Source of the DNA: Streptomyces sp. NBC_01471
Lineage (GTDB): Bacteria > Actinomycetota > Actinomycetes > Streptomycetales > Streptomycetaceae
Direction: 5' to 3'
Length of the DNA stretch: 64,000 nucleotides
Assembly (NCBI RefSeq): GCF_041438865.1
Contig: NZ_CP109450.1
Span: 2,645,001 to 2,709,000 of the forward strand
Position numbers and translations under genes: made by a program. The notes beneath the pieces were generated by a model. The model had not been told where the DNA came from. It was given only the letters and a program-made list of their open reading frames with translations, and made no database searches. Below are positions 12,001-17,617 of the stretch, in pieces; position 1 is the first letter of the stretch, and every line of letters begins with the position of its first letter.

Positions 12001-13576
12001 GTTCCACGTCCACCGGGTGATCCACCGGGACGGCACGCTGGGGATGCGTATCACCCGGGTTCTGGAGCATCCGGCGCTGAGCCCGGCGCAGCACAGCCGG
12101 CTGGTCGACCAGCGGCTGCCGGAGATACGTGAGCAGCTGGCCGCCGCCTTCAGCCGGCCCGACCCGTTCCGGCGCCGCGAACTGAGCTGGGTCACCTTCG
12201 ACATGGGTCTGTCACCGATGGCCGACCCCGTGACAACGCTCCAGGACCACCCCGAAGTGTCCGGAGTCCTGACCGGCCTGGACACGAGCGCCCTGACAGA
12301 CCTGATGACAGTCGACCCCGCCGACCACCGGCGAATGGACCACCTCCTGCTCAGCGTCGCCAACCTACTGCCTCCAGTCCCGCAGACAACGGCCGGCTGG
12401 CAGGGCCCGCCGGGGCAGCCGCACCACGAGCAGGACCGGGTCTGGGCATCGGACGTGACGACTTCGCTGCACCGCAGCACCCTGGCAGGCCTGCTCGAAG
12501 AGCCGGGCGTACAGAGGTTGTTGGAGCAGCATCGAAGCCGGCAGCCGTCCGGCCCACTCACGAACACGCACACGCACACGGGCGGGAACGGGAACGCGGG
12601 CACCGGCGCAGGCACCGGCCGCACAGCCGTGGCCGCCGAAGCTCTCGGGTTGCGCCCCTCCGACCTCACCAGCATCGAGCCCGTCCTGCAGGGCACCACC
12701 CCCCTGCGCCCGGGCCTCGACGCACTCGACCTGCTGATCGCCCGGCTGGAGGCCGGTCCCACGGGCCCGTTCGTCCGCCGGATGACGGAAATCGGCGCGC
12801 CGCTCTCCGAGTGGTGGCCCTTCTCGTCGTACCTGCACACCAAGCAGCTCCGGTTGTCCGACGTGGTCGGCATGGACCCGGCCGGAGCCAAGAAGCTGTT
12901 CAACGACTCGCGCGCCCTGCCGCTCGCCCCGCGCGAGACGGCGGCCCAGGCGTACGCGCTGGGCGTACACCCGGACTATCTGGGACGACTGGCCGACACC
13001 CTCCACGTACGCCCGGAAGACGTCACCAACCTGGGCAGGGACAAGTCCTACTGGCAGCGGCCCCTTTCGCCCGAGGCCATGGCGCGCGACTACCTGGTCA
13101 GCGAGCGCGAGATCCGGGAGCAGGCCCGCCTCGCCCGCGAGCAGGCACGGTTCAACGCCGTCGCCGACGAACTGCTGGGCAGTGAACCCACCCTCGTGGA
13201 GGAGCGGTTCCGCTCCTTCATGAACTGGTCAGGTGTGTCGCACCTGCCCCTGGACATCTTCACGGATCACCGCCTGCGCGAGCTGGTGGGACACTGGCGC
13301 GGACATACGAACGACGGCACCGATCAGGTACCTGCGAGCTTCGACCTGCGCGAGGACGGGAAGCGGCATGCCGATCTGCTCCTCGCGGTGGAGCTCGCCA
13401 GGCTGTCGGGGCCGCTCCCCCCGAAGCTCGCGGAGGAACTGGCCAGACGCGAGAGGCACATCAAGAGCCAACTGGCAATACTGGACATCGACTACGAGGG
13501 GGGAGTGCTCCAGCACGACGGGCCGCCCGCGACACTGTCCGCACAGGTCTTCGCCGCACTGTCCGGCAACGACTGA
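2..13576 (+). CDS. Giant tandem-repeat protein with four metzincin-type zinc sites and EndoU-like regions (5'-truncated)
   Basis: The frame is open from base 2 with no start, so the gene begins upstream; 4,524 residues are visible. It consists of four copies of a ~1,150-residue unit. Each unit has, in order: a zinc-protease domain with HExxHxxGxxD (HEIGHLMGLWD in units 1, 2 and 4; HETGHLLGFQD in unit 3; first His codons at 230, 3719, 7163 and 10655) and a downstream Met-turn-like ALMGG or SLMSG; two regions with an FPxxW...A block followed by a GV(R/K)I-type strand, resembling bacterial EndoU nucleases; a beta-rich segment; a helical domain; and a Pro-rich linker absent after unit 4. HExxHxxGxxD with Asp as third ligand is the snapalysin pattern, so zinc binding is well supported. 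The EndoU likeness is inference: the usual first catalytic His is replaced. No C-terminal toxin is obvious. Export cannot be judged without the N-terminus. Confidence 0.85.
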   Translation, partial: AVKALTDRSLGTYFNEPRHRLPNGDLLTVRAEFTDDPKQAHHTVNLHPDPTGNGPTNAGNWYLSAATIASKPHVPAHEIGHLMGLWDYYRRQTPGLAHWPVYDDHALMGGNYADPLFGRITSDSNFQIPSQLSPYLRVMPRDLLVLGTSIGAALRDVPRPTVKIPLDVRERVLRGNPRTGAIGLLAPHGAADRPRPVPTGDRNPNGTYQAGTHPDGSPRTVFPDHWTLEETLYAVQQVYLREQATHRLTPTTSTPGIETGNYHFTGDYQGVRITGTADGTGTITDFAPHHDQTESMPPGQFGPPTPLMPTAPPVPPPVLAGDPAIGEGTLRFLTYGSTHSRTGVHYALPGTGGADAQYDQGVSLHPLWSEHPNGTRWAQVWFKDPNLRGRTAQAAANGTRPPLEWQPGDRETEAMIGADGEVATAHLLFPERWAPHHLWNAIVVAHRNARSNGSWVEVPEGGYLWEGVYDGVRMHGHVRDGEQLWVRPSSHQPPPPERPSQILAATAPVHVVRNKPDGTPAPFRVQRVIHQDGSLGMHITRVLEHPALDTNQRNTLTGLLPEIRLQLTAELNRPDPYGRRELSLVTFDVELSPTDDPTMTEYSEELANIERDFWNPDTVWGLMGLLPEHHQDADSLLLQLADQLPPVPELPAGWESPAGHPHTEQSPLWTSDVSASLHRNTPAGLLEEPGVRGLLAQHRRESSTGPGTSTAVQENTGGLTGGGADRTTVAADALGLDPADLTSIEVVLRGSAPLGPALSALHALAPRLGAGPHPTDALVRRMSEIGAPLSDWWHFSSFVHTVPDTAAGATGTRTLTMADVIDMDLAEARVLYNLSVAHRLPPVSRETADRAFALGVHPRYLERLANALGLHPDDITSLPRNRFISRQALPPERVALDYRISDRHRLVETGFARDRSRFNTIADELLGPEPHPAGQRFRSFMHWSTVADHGLHAFTDHRLRELVEHWLMGPAATNGQVPDSFDPRAERERHTALLHEVDLAERSGQMPDELAQRLRRYKHDAEQQMELLDLWFVGGVSQYGGLPATPSAGGQPPYLFAPSDPHPQSQPAVPAQSPENNAPQSPADAGQSPVPTDPPPTTVPVPRGTEIPRPSDTLRNAAGHAGPIWQRQFHVNRTVLPNGGAQAEITVRIHLDVKDGVTAELLQATKDLTARGLDQYYNDPGHRLPNGDLLRVKAEFTDDAKQAHHTIALNLDRDGNGRSHSADWQLSMETLEANAHMPPHEIGHLMGLWDYYRDPAPGEKHWPVYDDHALMGGNYADPLFGRISVDNHFVQPGTRSPYLRVMPRDLLVLGTSIGAALRDVPRPTVKIPLDVRERVLRGNPRTGAIGLLAPHGAADRPRPVPTGDRNPNGTYQAGTHPDGSVRTVFPDHWTLEETLYAVRQVYLREQATHRLTPTTSTPGIETGNYHFTGDYQGVRITGTADGTGTITDFAPHHDQTDLETPLHLEPPVLPELPDSLRHLAPQPGVTDAAIGEGTLHFITYGSTHSMTGVHYALPGTNGADVQRDQGVQIHPLWSGHPNGTRWAQVWFKDPNGEARRAQAVANGTTPPHTWRIGGRENGTLLGTDGSTSLGRLLFPERWSTHDLWDAIVVAHRNARSNGSWVEVPEGGYLWEGVYDGVRMHGHVRDGEQLWVRPSSNQPTLRHSSPGVVAVTAPVEFRAPKPDGSTALFRIRRVIHQDGTLGIRVTRVLQHPELPADTLSRLVDHQLPEMEKQLAAQFHLPDQLQRRELSGVTFDVELSPAANTKMKLERRSELFQIMMDNSDTDTLTDLMTVGPADASGLKDLLRGMAEQLPPAPEAVADWRGPQGQPHHEQDRVWASDVTTSVRRARTALLDEPGVRGLLAQHRNQEPPAPDTNTEGNENAGIDADREAAAAAALGLDPTELTSIRLVLQGSAPLRPALDALGQLAARLEAGDAGALVRRMSELGSPISEWWHFSSHLHTQMGLMSDVVSMELAGAQYLLHASRTHPLPAVPRETLLQAHELGVHPRYLTRLAEALGVRPQDIANLGEDKSYWQQPLSPEALKQDYRDREREKQVDIRIARDHSRFDTAADELLGSDPTRTEQRFRSFMHWSMDAQHFGLDIFTDQRLRELAGHWREETQDGARPVPADFDPRAKGKRQAELFLTVKLAELSGPLPPKLAEELAEWQAFVQFQLMQLDGRYPPVAPPTEPHTAQPSSNQPHNSPHRAPVSIAAPTPTAIPTPAATADHAAGPTTAPGPEPVTDDSSLGNAEIGPPSDRTREAGGAAASVWERAFSVERTLLSDGSVRSDITVRVYLDLQPGTTDNHVANTKDMAKRGIDTYYNDPKHRLPNGDLLHVELEFVDDPARAHHTVQLHPDPDGTSRDDSATWYVSESGEGTEDKSYVIAHETGHLLGFQDQYRESKEGVPLRPVYDDHSLMSGTAIDESGLVQFDMNHALSGDRLSPTLRIMPRDLLLLSTAIDAAWSHTPGAGTGPHDKATAHIPRDVRERVLRGNPHTGTTGLLAPRGPSGRARPEATGPLNPNGTYRAGQRPDGTDQTMFPDHWSPDEVLHATRQVYLDHVRTGSLTTNTERSGRRTFDGVYQGVRITGTADTTGTILDFAPHPDQSDLQPPTHLTPPPPREPSDEPVIGDVALRFLTYGSTSGRTGVHHRLPDAAGTFAQRDHGVFVEPLWPAHTNGTQWATVLFRDPNLRGRKAQAVANGAPPPLEWQLGDREIGTVFNPDGMTAPGQLLFPYHWSLSDIRDAMAGAHRTARSSDSWVEVPEGGYLWEGVHDGVRMHGHVRDGEHLWARPSTYQPLLSHTSAEVLAVTAPTDVVLTTSDGTPAPFRIQRVIHHDSTLGLHITRVLPHPPLADDFRDHLVDNLLPAVREQLADAFDRLSPYGHRELSLVTFDMELTEDETVELGPDSELVKLAQSEDDLSLLVPDLMTVGSGDEADMDTFLRGIQDQLPPLSERPADWQGPQGQPHHEQDPVLRSLWESDVTTAVHRNTPAGILDEPGVRELLAQHRGQETSGPLTNTGTDTAVSSHRMAATAGALGLRPSDLTSIETVLRGSAPVRTVLDSLDLLSGRLGFGNSTRVLVKQMTEIGAPLADWWHFASYLHTKGHTMSKVAVMDPARARKLYEDSRAQPVPLVPDDTRFFAYTLGMHPSYLARLADALHVAPADVLGLGEYETFRQQPHAPEALARTYWIDNYQTLEDFRSARSQARFETVADELLGSDPDLTYARYRSFMHWSEVASEGLHIFTDQRLRELVEHWRVETHDGTDQVPEDYDPFVERERYAELLHLADRSAPLLDPAREQALEHHEERIKARLKRLDERYVGGVPQEAGPPATSPTDPPAPHQPAAPHPQSPHASRPQRPVSPSQSPLPPRAPVTRTRSHSAPAPVTVAPQRPTAPLPSDPPPPPPAAAAVPRGVEISRPSAEFLNSVGHAGPGTRRQFSAQRTVLPNGDTQAEITVRIHLDVKDGVTPELLQATKDMTDRGLKKYYDDPDHRLPNGDLLRVKAEFTEDPKQAHHTVALHLDRDGNGRSNSGNWHLSMATLEAQSHMPPHEIGHLMGLWDYYRDPLPGHKPWPVYDDHALMGGNYADPLFGRITSDSSFQRPATKSPYLRIMPRDLMVLGTSIGAAHRDTSRVTVDIPLDVRERVLRGNPRTGAIGLLAPHGAADRPRPVASSERNPNGTYRAGTHPDGSPRTVFPDHWTMEEALYAVRQVYLREQAADRLVPTTGARGIKSGNYRFTGDYQGVRITGTADGTGTITDFAPHHDQTDLETPLHLEPPVLPELPDELQYLASPPGLTDDAAIGETALHFLTYGSTHNRTGVHYALPGPEGAFAQLNQGVHIHPLWTAHPNGTKWATVWFQDPNLRGRAERAAANGDQPPSPWQLGDQENGAILGTDGTTSIGQLLFPDTWSTHDLWAAIVVAHRNARGNRSWVEVPEGGYLWEGVYNDVRMHGHVRDGELLWVRPSTYQPPFAPGMSEVLAVTAPLHFTLPQSDHTPALFHVHRVIHRDGTLGMRITRVLEHPALSPAQHSRLVDQRLPEIREQLAAAFSRPDPFRRRELSWVTFDMGLSPMADPVTTLQDHPEVSGVLTGLDTSALTDLMTVDPADHRRMDHLLLSVANLLPPVPQTTAGWQGPPGQPHHEQDRVWASDVTTSLHRSTLAGLLEEPGVQRLLEQHRSRQPSGPLTNTHTHTGGNGNAGTGAGTGRTAVAAEALGLRPSDLTSIEPVLQGTTPLRPGLDALDLLIARLEAGPTGPFVRRMTEIGAPLSEWWPFSSYLHTKQLRLSDVVGMDPAGAKKLFNDSRALPLAPRETAAQAYALGVHPDYLGRLADTLHVRPEDVTNLGRDKSYWQRPLSPEAMARDYLVSEREIREQARLAREQARFNAVADELLGSEPTLVEERFRSFMNWSGVSHLPLDIFTDHRLRELVGHWRGHTNDGTDQVPASFDLREDGKRHADLLLAVELARLSGPLPPKLAEELARRERHIKSQLAILDIDYEGGVLQHDGPPATLSAQVFAALSGND
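398..627 (+). repeat. 230-bp tract identical between units 1 and 2
   Basis: Bases 398-627 match 3887-4116 without a mismatch in my base-by-base comparison, including synonymous positions. Flanking DNA differs at once (for example g at 628 against a at 4117). The tract covers the segment after the zinc site and the start of the first EndoU-like region. Part of it, around the VRERVLRGNP codons, also matches unit 4 near 10922-10990. Confidence 0.85.
4279..4423 (+). repeat. 145-bp tract identical between units 2 and 4
   Basis: Bases 4279-4423 equal 11215-11359, spanning the end of the first EndoU-like region and the linker to the second. Unit 1 has the first part but a different Pro-rich linker, so homogenised tracts differ between pairs of units. 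Confidence 0.85.
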
Positions 13577-13656
13577 CACCGACGAGCGACACACACCGAC
13601 GAACACACACGAGCGATGCACCCGAGCAGTACGGGAAGCAGGAAAGGCGAGGCGCC

Positions 13657-15273
13657 ATGGCCAGCACGGAACCCGAGTCGGACAGCGAGGTGTCCGCTGC
13701 CGCGGAGACGTCGGAGGAGGGCACGGAGACCGCGCCGGAGCCGGCCGGTGGCACGGAGAAGGACTCGGCGGGCGGCGCGGTGCGGAGCGCGGCGAAGCCC
13801 CCGGTCACGGAGTCCGGATCCGGCGCGCCGCGCCGCGTCACGTCCTCCGCCATCGGCGGCGCGATAGGCGCCGAGATACCCGCCGCATCCCAGGCCGGCA
13901 GCCCCGCGACCGCCACGGAGAGCGCGGCCCCGGGGGTCACCCCCGCGGGCGGGCCCGAGACGGAGAGCGAGCCGGGGCCCGTCGGGAAGGGCGAGGCGGG
14001 TTCCGGCGCTGAGTCCGGGACGAAGCCCGCAGAACAGACCACTGCGGAGCAGCCCGCCGCCGCGGAGCAGGCCACTGCGGAGCAGCCCGCCGGGGAATCC
14101 GCGGAAGGGGCAGCCTCCCAGGCGGACTTGTCCGGGCCTGCCACCACCGCACCGCGCAAGCGCCCCGCGCTCGTCGCCGCGCTGGCAGGTCTCACCCGTA
14201 CCCGTACGTCCTCCGCGACCGCGGCCGCCGTCGGCGACAGCGCGGGCAACGGCCCGGAGGGCAGCGGTGTGGACGGCGGCGGCCCCGGGGCGCCGGGAAA
14301 GGTCTCGCGGCCGATGGTCGCCGCGGCCGCCATAGGCGGTGTCGTGCTGTTGTCCCTCCCCTTCGTCGTCGCCTCCGCCACCGGTGACGGAGGCCCGAAG
14401 CACAACACCCGCAACACGGCCGCCGGTTACGCCGATCCGGGCCAGGGCGCCGACGGCTACGTTCCGGGCGCGGACGCCACCAAGGGGGCCGCGGCGCCCG
14501 GGGGTTCGAAGCACTCGGGATCGAAGAACGGTGCGGGCGCGCCCCCGATCACCGAGGCCGCGTCCGCCGACAGCGCGAGCGGGCCCGGTGAGAAGCCCGT
14601 TGACGGCAAGGAGGACGGCAAGAAGGGCGGCGGCAAGGACACCGCGTCGGACGAGAGTCAGGACGGCAAGAAGTCCGGCTCGTCCTCCGGGGACAGCGAC
14701 GGTGGCGGAAAGGGCAGCGGCTCCACCACCCAGCGCACCGCCGCCAATTCGGCCACGCTCTTCTCCGCGGTCGGCGGCCCGCACTGCTCCAGCAGCTCCG
14801 TCACGTACGCCGAACGCGGTGCGTACAGCGACGACCAGGAAGGGTGGACGACCCACGACGGCGCGTACGCGTCAGGCGGCTGCACGGGCCGCTACCGCTC
14901 CATGCCGATGTCCGGGAGCAGTTCCAAGGATTCCGGCAACAGCGTGATCTGGGTCTTCCGCACCGGCAAGGTGACGTCGGGCAGCTGCGAGGTCAGCGTC
15001 TACATCCCGGACGACAGCGTGGCCCGCCATGTCGGCGGGCAGCCCTCGTACTACACCGTCCACAACGGCACGGACGGGAACGCCACCCAGCTGGGGCGCT
15101 TCACGATCACGCAGGTGAGCCACCGCGGGCAGTGGGTCGGCGCCTCCACGTACAAGATCACCGGGGGCCTGCTGACCGTCAAGCTGCACGACCGCGGGGA
15201 CGACTGGAGCAGCTCGTCCCGGGACAACGCCCACCACGCGGTGTCGGCGGTCCGGGTGGAGTGCAAGGCGTAA
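13657..15273 (+). CDS. Membrane-anchored protein with golvesin-like extracellular domain
   Basis: The 538-residue product has three parts. Residues 1-220 are acidic, Ala/Glu/Pro-rich and disordered-looking. A hydrophobic segment at about 222-243 (AAAIGGVVLLSLPFVVASA) is the only membrane span. A Gly/Ser/Lys-rich spacer then leads to a ~160-residue C-terminal domain with four Cys (from HCSSSSVTY to VECKA). That domain has the layout of golvesin C-terminal-like modules: an evenly spaced VSVYIPDD / YYTVHNG / LGRFTI / LTVKLHD / AVSAVRV strand pattern. With a cytoplasmic acidic N-terminus it would display a carbohydrate- or wall-binding module outside. The ATG follows an AGGAAAGGCGAGG ribosome site. 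It starts 80 bp after the giant gene, so the two may be co-transcribed. The fold call is by pattern only. Confidence 0.7.
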   Translation: MASTEPESDSEVSAAAETSEEGTETAPEPAGGTEKDSAGGAVRSAAKPPVTESGSGAPRRVTSSAIGGAIGAEIPAASQAGSPATATESAAPGVTPAGGPETESEPGPVGKGEAGSGAESGTKPAEQTTAEQPAAAEQATAEQPAGESAEGAASQADLSGPATTAPRKRPALVAALAGLTRTRTSSATAAAVGDSAGNGPEGSGVDGGGPGAPGKVSRPMVAAAAIGGVVLLSLPFVVASATGDGGPKHNTRNTAAGYADPGQGADGYVPGADATKGAAAPGGSKHSGSKNGAGAPPITEAASADSASGPGEKPVDGKEDGKKGGGKDTASDESQDGKKSGSSSGDSDGGGKGSGSTTQRTAANSATLFSAVGGPHCSSSSVTYAERGAYSDDQEGWTTHDGAYASGGCTGRYRSMPMSGSSSKDSGNSVIWVFRTGKVTSGSCEVSVYIPDDSVARHVGGQPSYYTVHNGTDGNATQLGRFTITQVSHRGQWVGASTYKITGGLLTVKLHDRGDDWSSSSRDNAHHAVSAVRVECKA

Positions 15274-15297
15274 CGCCCAACCGTGCCGGCCCGCCGT

Positions 15298-16170
15298 TCA
15301 CTTCACCCTGGACGGCGAGCTGGTGCTGCCGGAGGCCAGCGGGGACCTGGCCAGCTCGACGCAGCCCAGGGCGACCAGGGCGAGTGCGGCCAGCTCCGGC
15401 ACCAGCCACCAGCCGACGCGCAGGGTCTCGCCGAACAGGGTCACGCCGTACAGGATGCTGATGAGCGCGTCGCCCAGTGTGAGCATGGGCTGGACCGCGA
15501 CCAGGGTGCCCGCCTGAAGGGCGTTCTGCAACAGGAAGAGTGCGCCCACGCCGGCTGCGGCCGTGCCGTAGAGCTGCCAGGCCTTGAGCAGTTCTACCCA
15601 TCCGTCGGCGTCACTGAGCCGCGCCACGGCGTCCTTCATGAGGGCGGCGGTGAGTGCGTAGCCGCAGGCGGCGGCGAGTCCGAGGAGGGCCCCGCGGGAG
15701 TTGCCGCGGGTCTTGAGGGCCGCGCCGATCAGGACCACCTCGAAGATCCCGGTGAGGATCAGCGCCGGGATCCACCGCAGTCCGTCCACGGTCTCGCCCC
15801 CGCCGCCCGGAGCCGCGGTGGCCATCCCGAGGGCGAGGCCCAGGGTGACGGCGGCCACGCCGTACCAGACCGTGCGGGGCAGCCGTACGTGCAGGAGATG
15901 ACCCGCGAGCAGCAGCGTCGCGGGCAGTTCGATGACGAAGATGGGCTGCACCACGGCGATCGGCCCGGTGGCCAGCGCGACGGCCTGGCAGACAGCCGCG
16001 ACGATCACCAGGCCGACCCCGGCCAGCCAGACCCGCTGGCGGATCAGATGCCCGAAGAGGGACACGTGCATCGCCTCGGTGTCGGGCACCTTCGCGGCGG
16101 CGCGGCGCTGGAACACGGATGCGGCGCCGTTACTGAGCGCGGTGAGCACGGCGAAGAGGACACTGATCAC
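15298..16170 (-). CDS. DMT (EamA-like) family transporter
   Basis: About 290 residues forming roughly ten hydrophobic helices, beginning VISVLFAVLTALSNGAASVFQRRAA. The repeated two-domain, ten-helix layout and short loops fit the drug/metabolite transporter superfamily; the substrate cannot be read. I use GTG at 16170 because family members begin right at this helix. The frame stays open upstream to 16281 but adds an unlike Arg/Ala-rich stretch, and no clear ribosome site marks either start. It is the last gene of the minus-strand run behind the tad locus and may be unrelated to piliation. Confidence 0.8.
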   Translation of the reverse strand: MISVLFAVLTALSNGAASVFQRRAAAKVPDTEAMHVSLFGHLIRQRVWLAGVGLVIVAAVCQAVALATGPIAVVQPIFVIELPATLLLAGHLLHVRLPRTVWYGVAAVTLGLALGMATAAPGGGGETVDGLRWIPALILTGIFEVVLIGAALKTRGNSRGALLGLAAACGYALTAALMKDAVARLSDADGWVELLKAWQLYGTAAAGVGALFLLQNALQAGTLVAVQPMLTLGDALISILYGVTLFGETLRVGWWLVPELAALALVALGCVELARSPLASGSTSSPSRVK

Positions 16171-16320
16171 CGGTCCATGATGAAGGCCGGGGATGACGAA
16201 ACGGGGATCTCCCTGGCCCGGCCACGCCGCCACCGCCCGGGCGCGGGCACGGATGGCAACCGAATTCGGCCACACGCTCATCCCGTGACGGCCGTGTGGC
16301 GGTGCTGGTGCGGCGGTGCT

Positions 16321-16347
16321 GGTCCGGCTGGTCCGGCTGGTCCGGCG
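16321..16347. repeat. Three 9-bp tandem copies
   Basis: ggtccggct, ggtccggct and ggtccggcg lie head to tail in the non-coding gap between the OmpA-domain gene and the DMT gene. No function is apparent. Confidence 0.6.
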
Positions 16348-16364
16348 GTGCTATCGCCGTGGCA

Positions 16365-17003
16365 CTAGGAAGTGGCGCCGGCCCCGGGCTTCTCGCCGCG
16401 GGGGAAGGAGATCTCGACGCGGCGGTTCTTCGTCCGCCCCTCCTCTGTGGCGTTCGAGGCGATCGGGTAGTCCTCGCTGTATCCGCGGATGTCGAACGTG
16501 ACGTCGGAGCCGAGCGACTTGGCCAGCTCCTCCTGTACGGAGTCGGCGCGCCGCTTGGACAGAACCTTGCCGTGCTGGTAGGAGCCGAGGTCGTCGGTGA
16601 ATCCGAAGACCCGGACCTTGGTGGCGTGCTGGGCCATGGCTTCGTCGGCGATGGCCTTGATGCGCGCCCTGGCCTCGGGGTTCAGCTTGGGGCTGTCCTT
16701 GGCGAACAGGACTTCGGCCTGGAGCGCGAACGTCACGTCGGCGTTGGTGTCCTCCCGGCGCTCCTCACCGCCGAGGTCCTCGACGACGGACTTGATGTCC
16801 AGGACGTGGGAGGCCGCGAGCGTCGCCCCGTCGCCGAGCCGCAGCCCGGGGGCGGCCGGGTCGATCGTGGGCGGCGGCGAGGACGTCGTACTGTCCGGGG
16901 GCGCGCTGGGGGTGGGACCTGCGGCCTGCGCGCCGGTGACGGACAGCCCGGCGAGCAGGAGGGTGGCGGCGAGGGTGGCCGCGGAGCGGCGGGGTCGTCT
17001 CAT
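16365..17003 (-). CDS. Secreted OmpA-domain protein of the tad locus
   Basis: 212 residues. A signal peptide (RRPRRS, then LAATLLLAGLSVTGAQA) is followed by a Pro/Ser-rich linker and an OmpA C-terminal-like domain at about 85-200. Recognisable parts are a V.F...S..L..EA...I block, the FGFTDDLGSYQHGKVLSKRRAD peptidoglycan-binding core and the terminal NRRVEISFP. In this family the domain binds peptidoglycan non-covalently, so a wall-anchoring role next to the pilus is likely. It begins 7 bp after the stop of the upstream lipoprotein gene, so the two are coupled. The real reason for an OmpA module in a Gram-positive pilus locus is not known from sequence. Confidence 0.85.
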   Translation of the reverse strand: MRRPRRSAATLAATLLLAGLSVTGAQAAGPTPSAPPDSTTSSPPPTIDPAAPGLRLGDGATLAASHVLDIKSVVEDLGGEERREDTNADVTFALQAEVLFAKDSPKLNPEARARIKAIADEAMAQHATKVRVFGFTDDLGSYQHGKVLSKRRADSVQEELAKSLGSDVTFDIRGYSEDYPIASNATEEGRTKNRRVEISFPRGEKPGAGATS

Positions 17004-17010
17004 CGGCCGG

Positions 17011-17604
17011 TCACTGCCCGTCGGAGATGTCGATGGTGGCGGGAGGCATGTCGGCGATCTGGAACTCCACCGACTTGGTACTGGCGGGCGGGGCGGGGAA
17101 CTGGGCGTAGAACGGCTTCTCCTCGTCCGCCTGGATCCCGCCGCTGAACTTCGTGCAGAGGCACCGGCCGTCGGTGTCCCGCAGGATGAGGTATTTCTTC
17201 TTGCCTGCCTGGTCGACCAGCGCGGCCCCGGCCATCGACGTGGAGTTGGCGGCCAGCTCCTTCTCGTCCCCGGCCCAACTGGGTTCCAGCCAGTACTTGC
17301 CGCTTCCGTTCTTCACCGTTCCGCTGACGGTGAGGAAGCCGCCGGTGTCGCGCACCGCCGATGTGATGGTCAGGGTGATGTCGGCGCCGCCCTTGACCTG
17401 CGCGAGGGTGGTGCCGGCCGACGCGGTCGGGGACTTCCGTGCCGTGTCGCCGCTCCCCTTCCCCCCGGCCGCGGGGGAGGACGCGCTCCCCCGGCCCTTG
17501 CCTCCGCCGTCGCCTCCACAGCCCGCCACGGTGAGGACCAGGCCCGCTGTGACTGCCACAGTGGCCAGCGCCCTGCGGGCCTTCACGGTGCGCCGCATGC
17601 TCAT
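17011..17604 (-). CDS. Lipoprotein of unknown function in the tad locus
   Basis: 197 residues. A basic N-terminus (MSMRRTVKARR), a hydrophobic core and the lipobox LTVAGC give a type-II signal peptide with the lipidated Cys near residue 29. A Gly/Ser-rich spacer leads to a ~130-residue beta-rich domain (LTITSAVRDTGGFLTVSGTVKNG, then two Cys in CLC). The pattern is immunoglobulin-like, but no family is certain. An alternative ATG lies two codons in (17598); a GAGG ribosome site suits either. It sits between the TadG-like gene and the OmpA-domain gene in the same operon, so a cell-surface accessory role in piliation is a reasonable inference. Confidence 0.75.
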   Translation of the reverse strand: MSMRRTVKARRALATVAVTAGLVLTVAGCGGDGGGKGRGSASSPAAGGKGSGDTARKSPTASAGTTLAQVKGGADITLTITSAVRDTGGFLTVSGTVKNGSGKYWLEPSWAGDEKELAANSTSMAGAALVDQAGKKKYLILRDTDGRCLCTKFSGGIQADEEKPFYAQFPAPPASTKSVEFQIADMPPATIDISDGQ

Positions 17605-17617
17605 CTACTACTCATCC

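Larger units (their letters stand above)
2..13576 (+). repeat. Four in-frame ~3.45-kb coding repeats
   Basis: Units run from before base 1 to about 3300, 3301-6748, 6749-10237 and 10238-13576. Units 2-4 open with a similar phrase (PRG(T/V)EI.RPS in units 2 and 4, NAEIGPPSD in unit 3) after a Pro-rich linker. Spacing between successive zinc-site His codons is 3,489, 3,444 and 3,492 bp. Unit 3 is the most diverged. Identity is very uneven along the units, with some tracts identical at DNA level and others clearly drifted. Confidence 0.9.

Noticed and set aside
2..13576. Repeats as PKS/NRPS modules or as a CRISPR-like array
   Set aside because: The ~3.45-kb units have no ketosynthase, adenylation or carrier-protein motifs. 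They are coding and far too long for CRISPR repeats.
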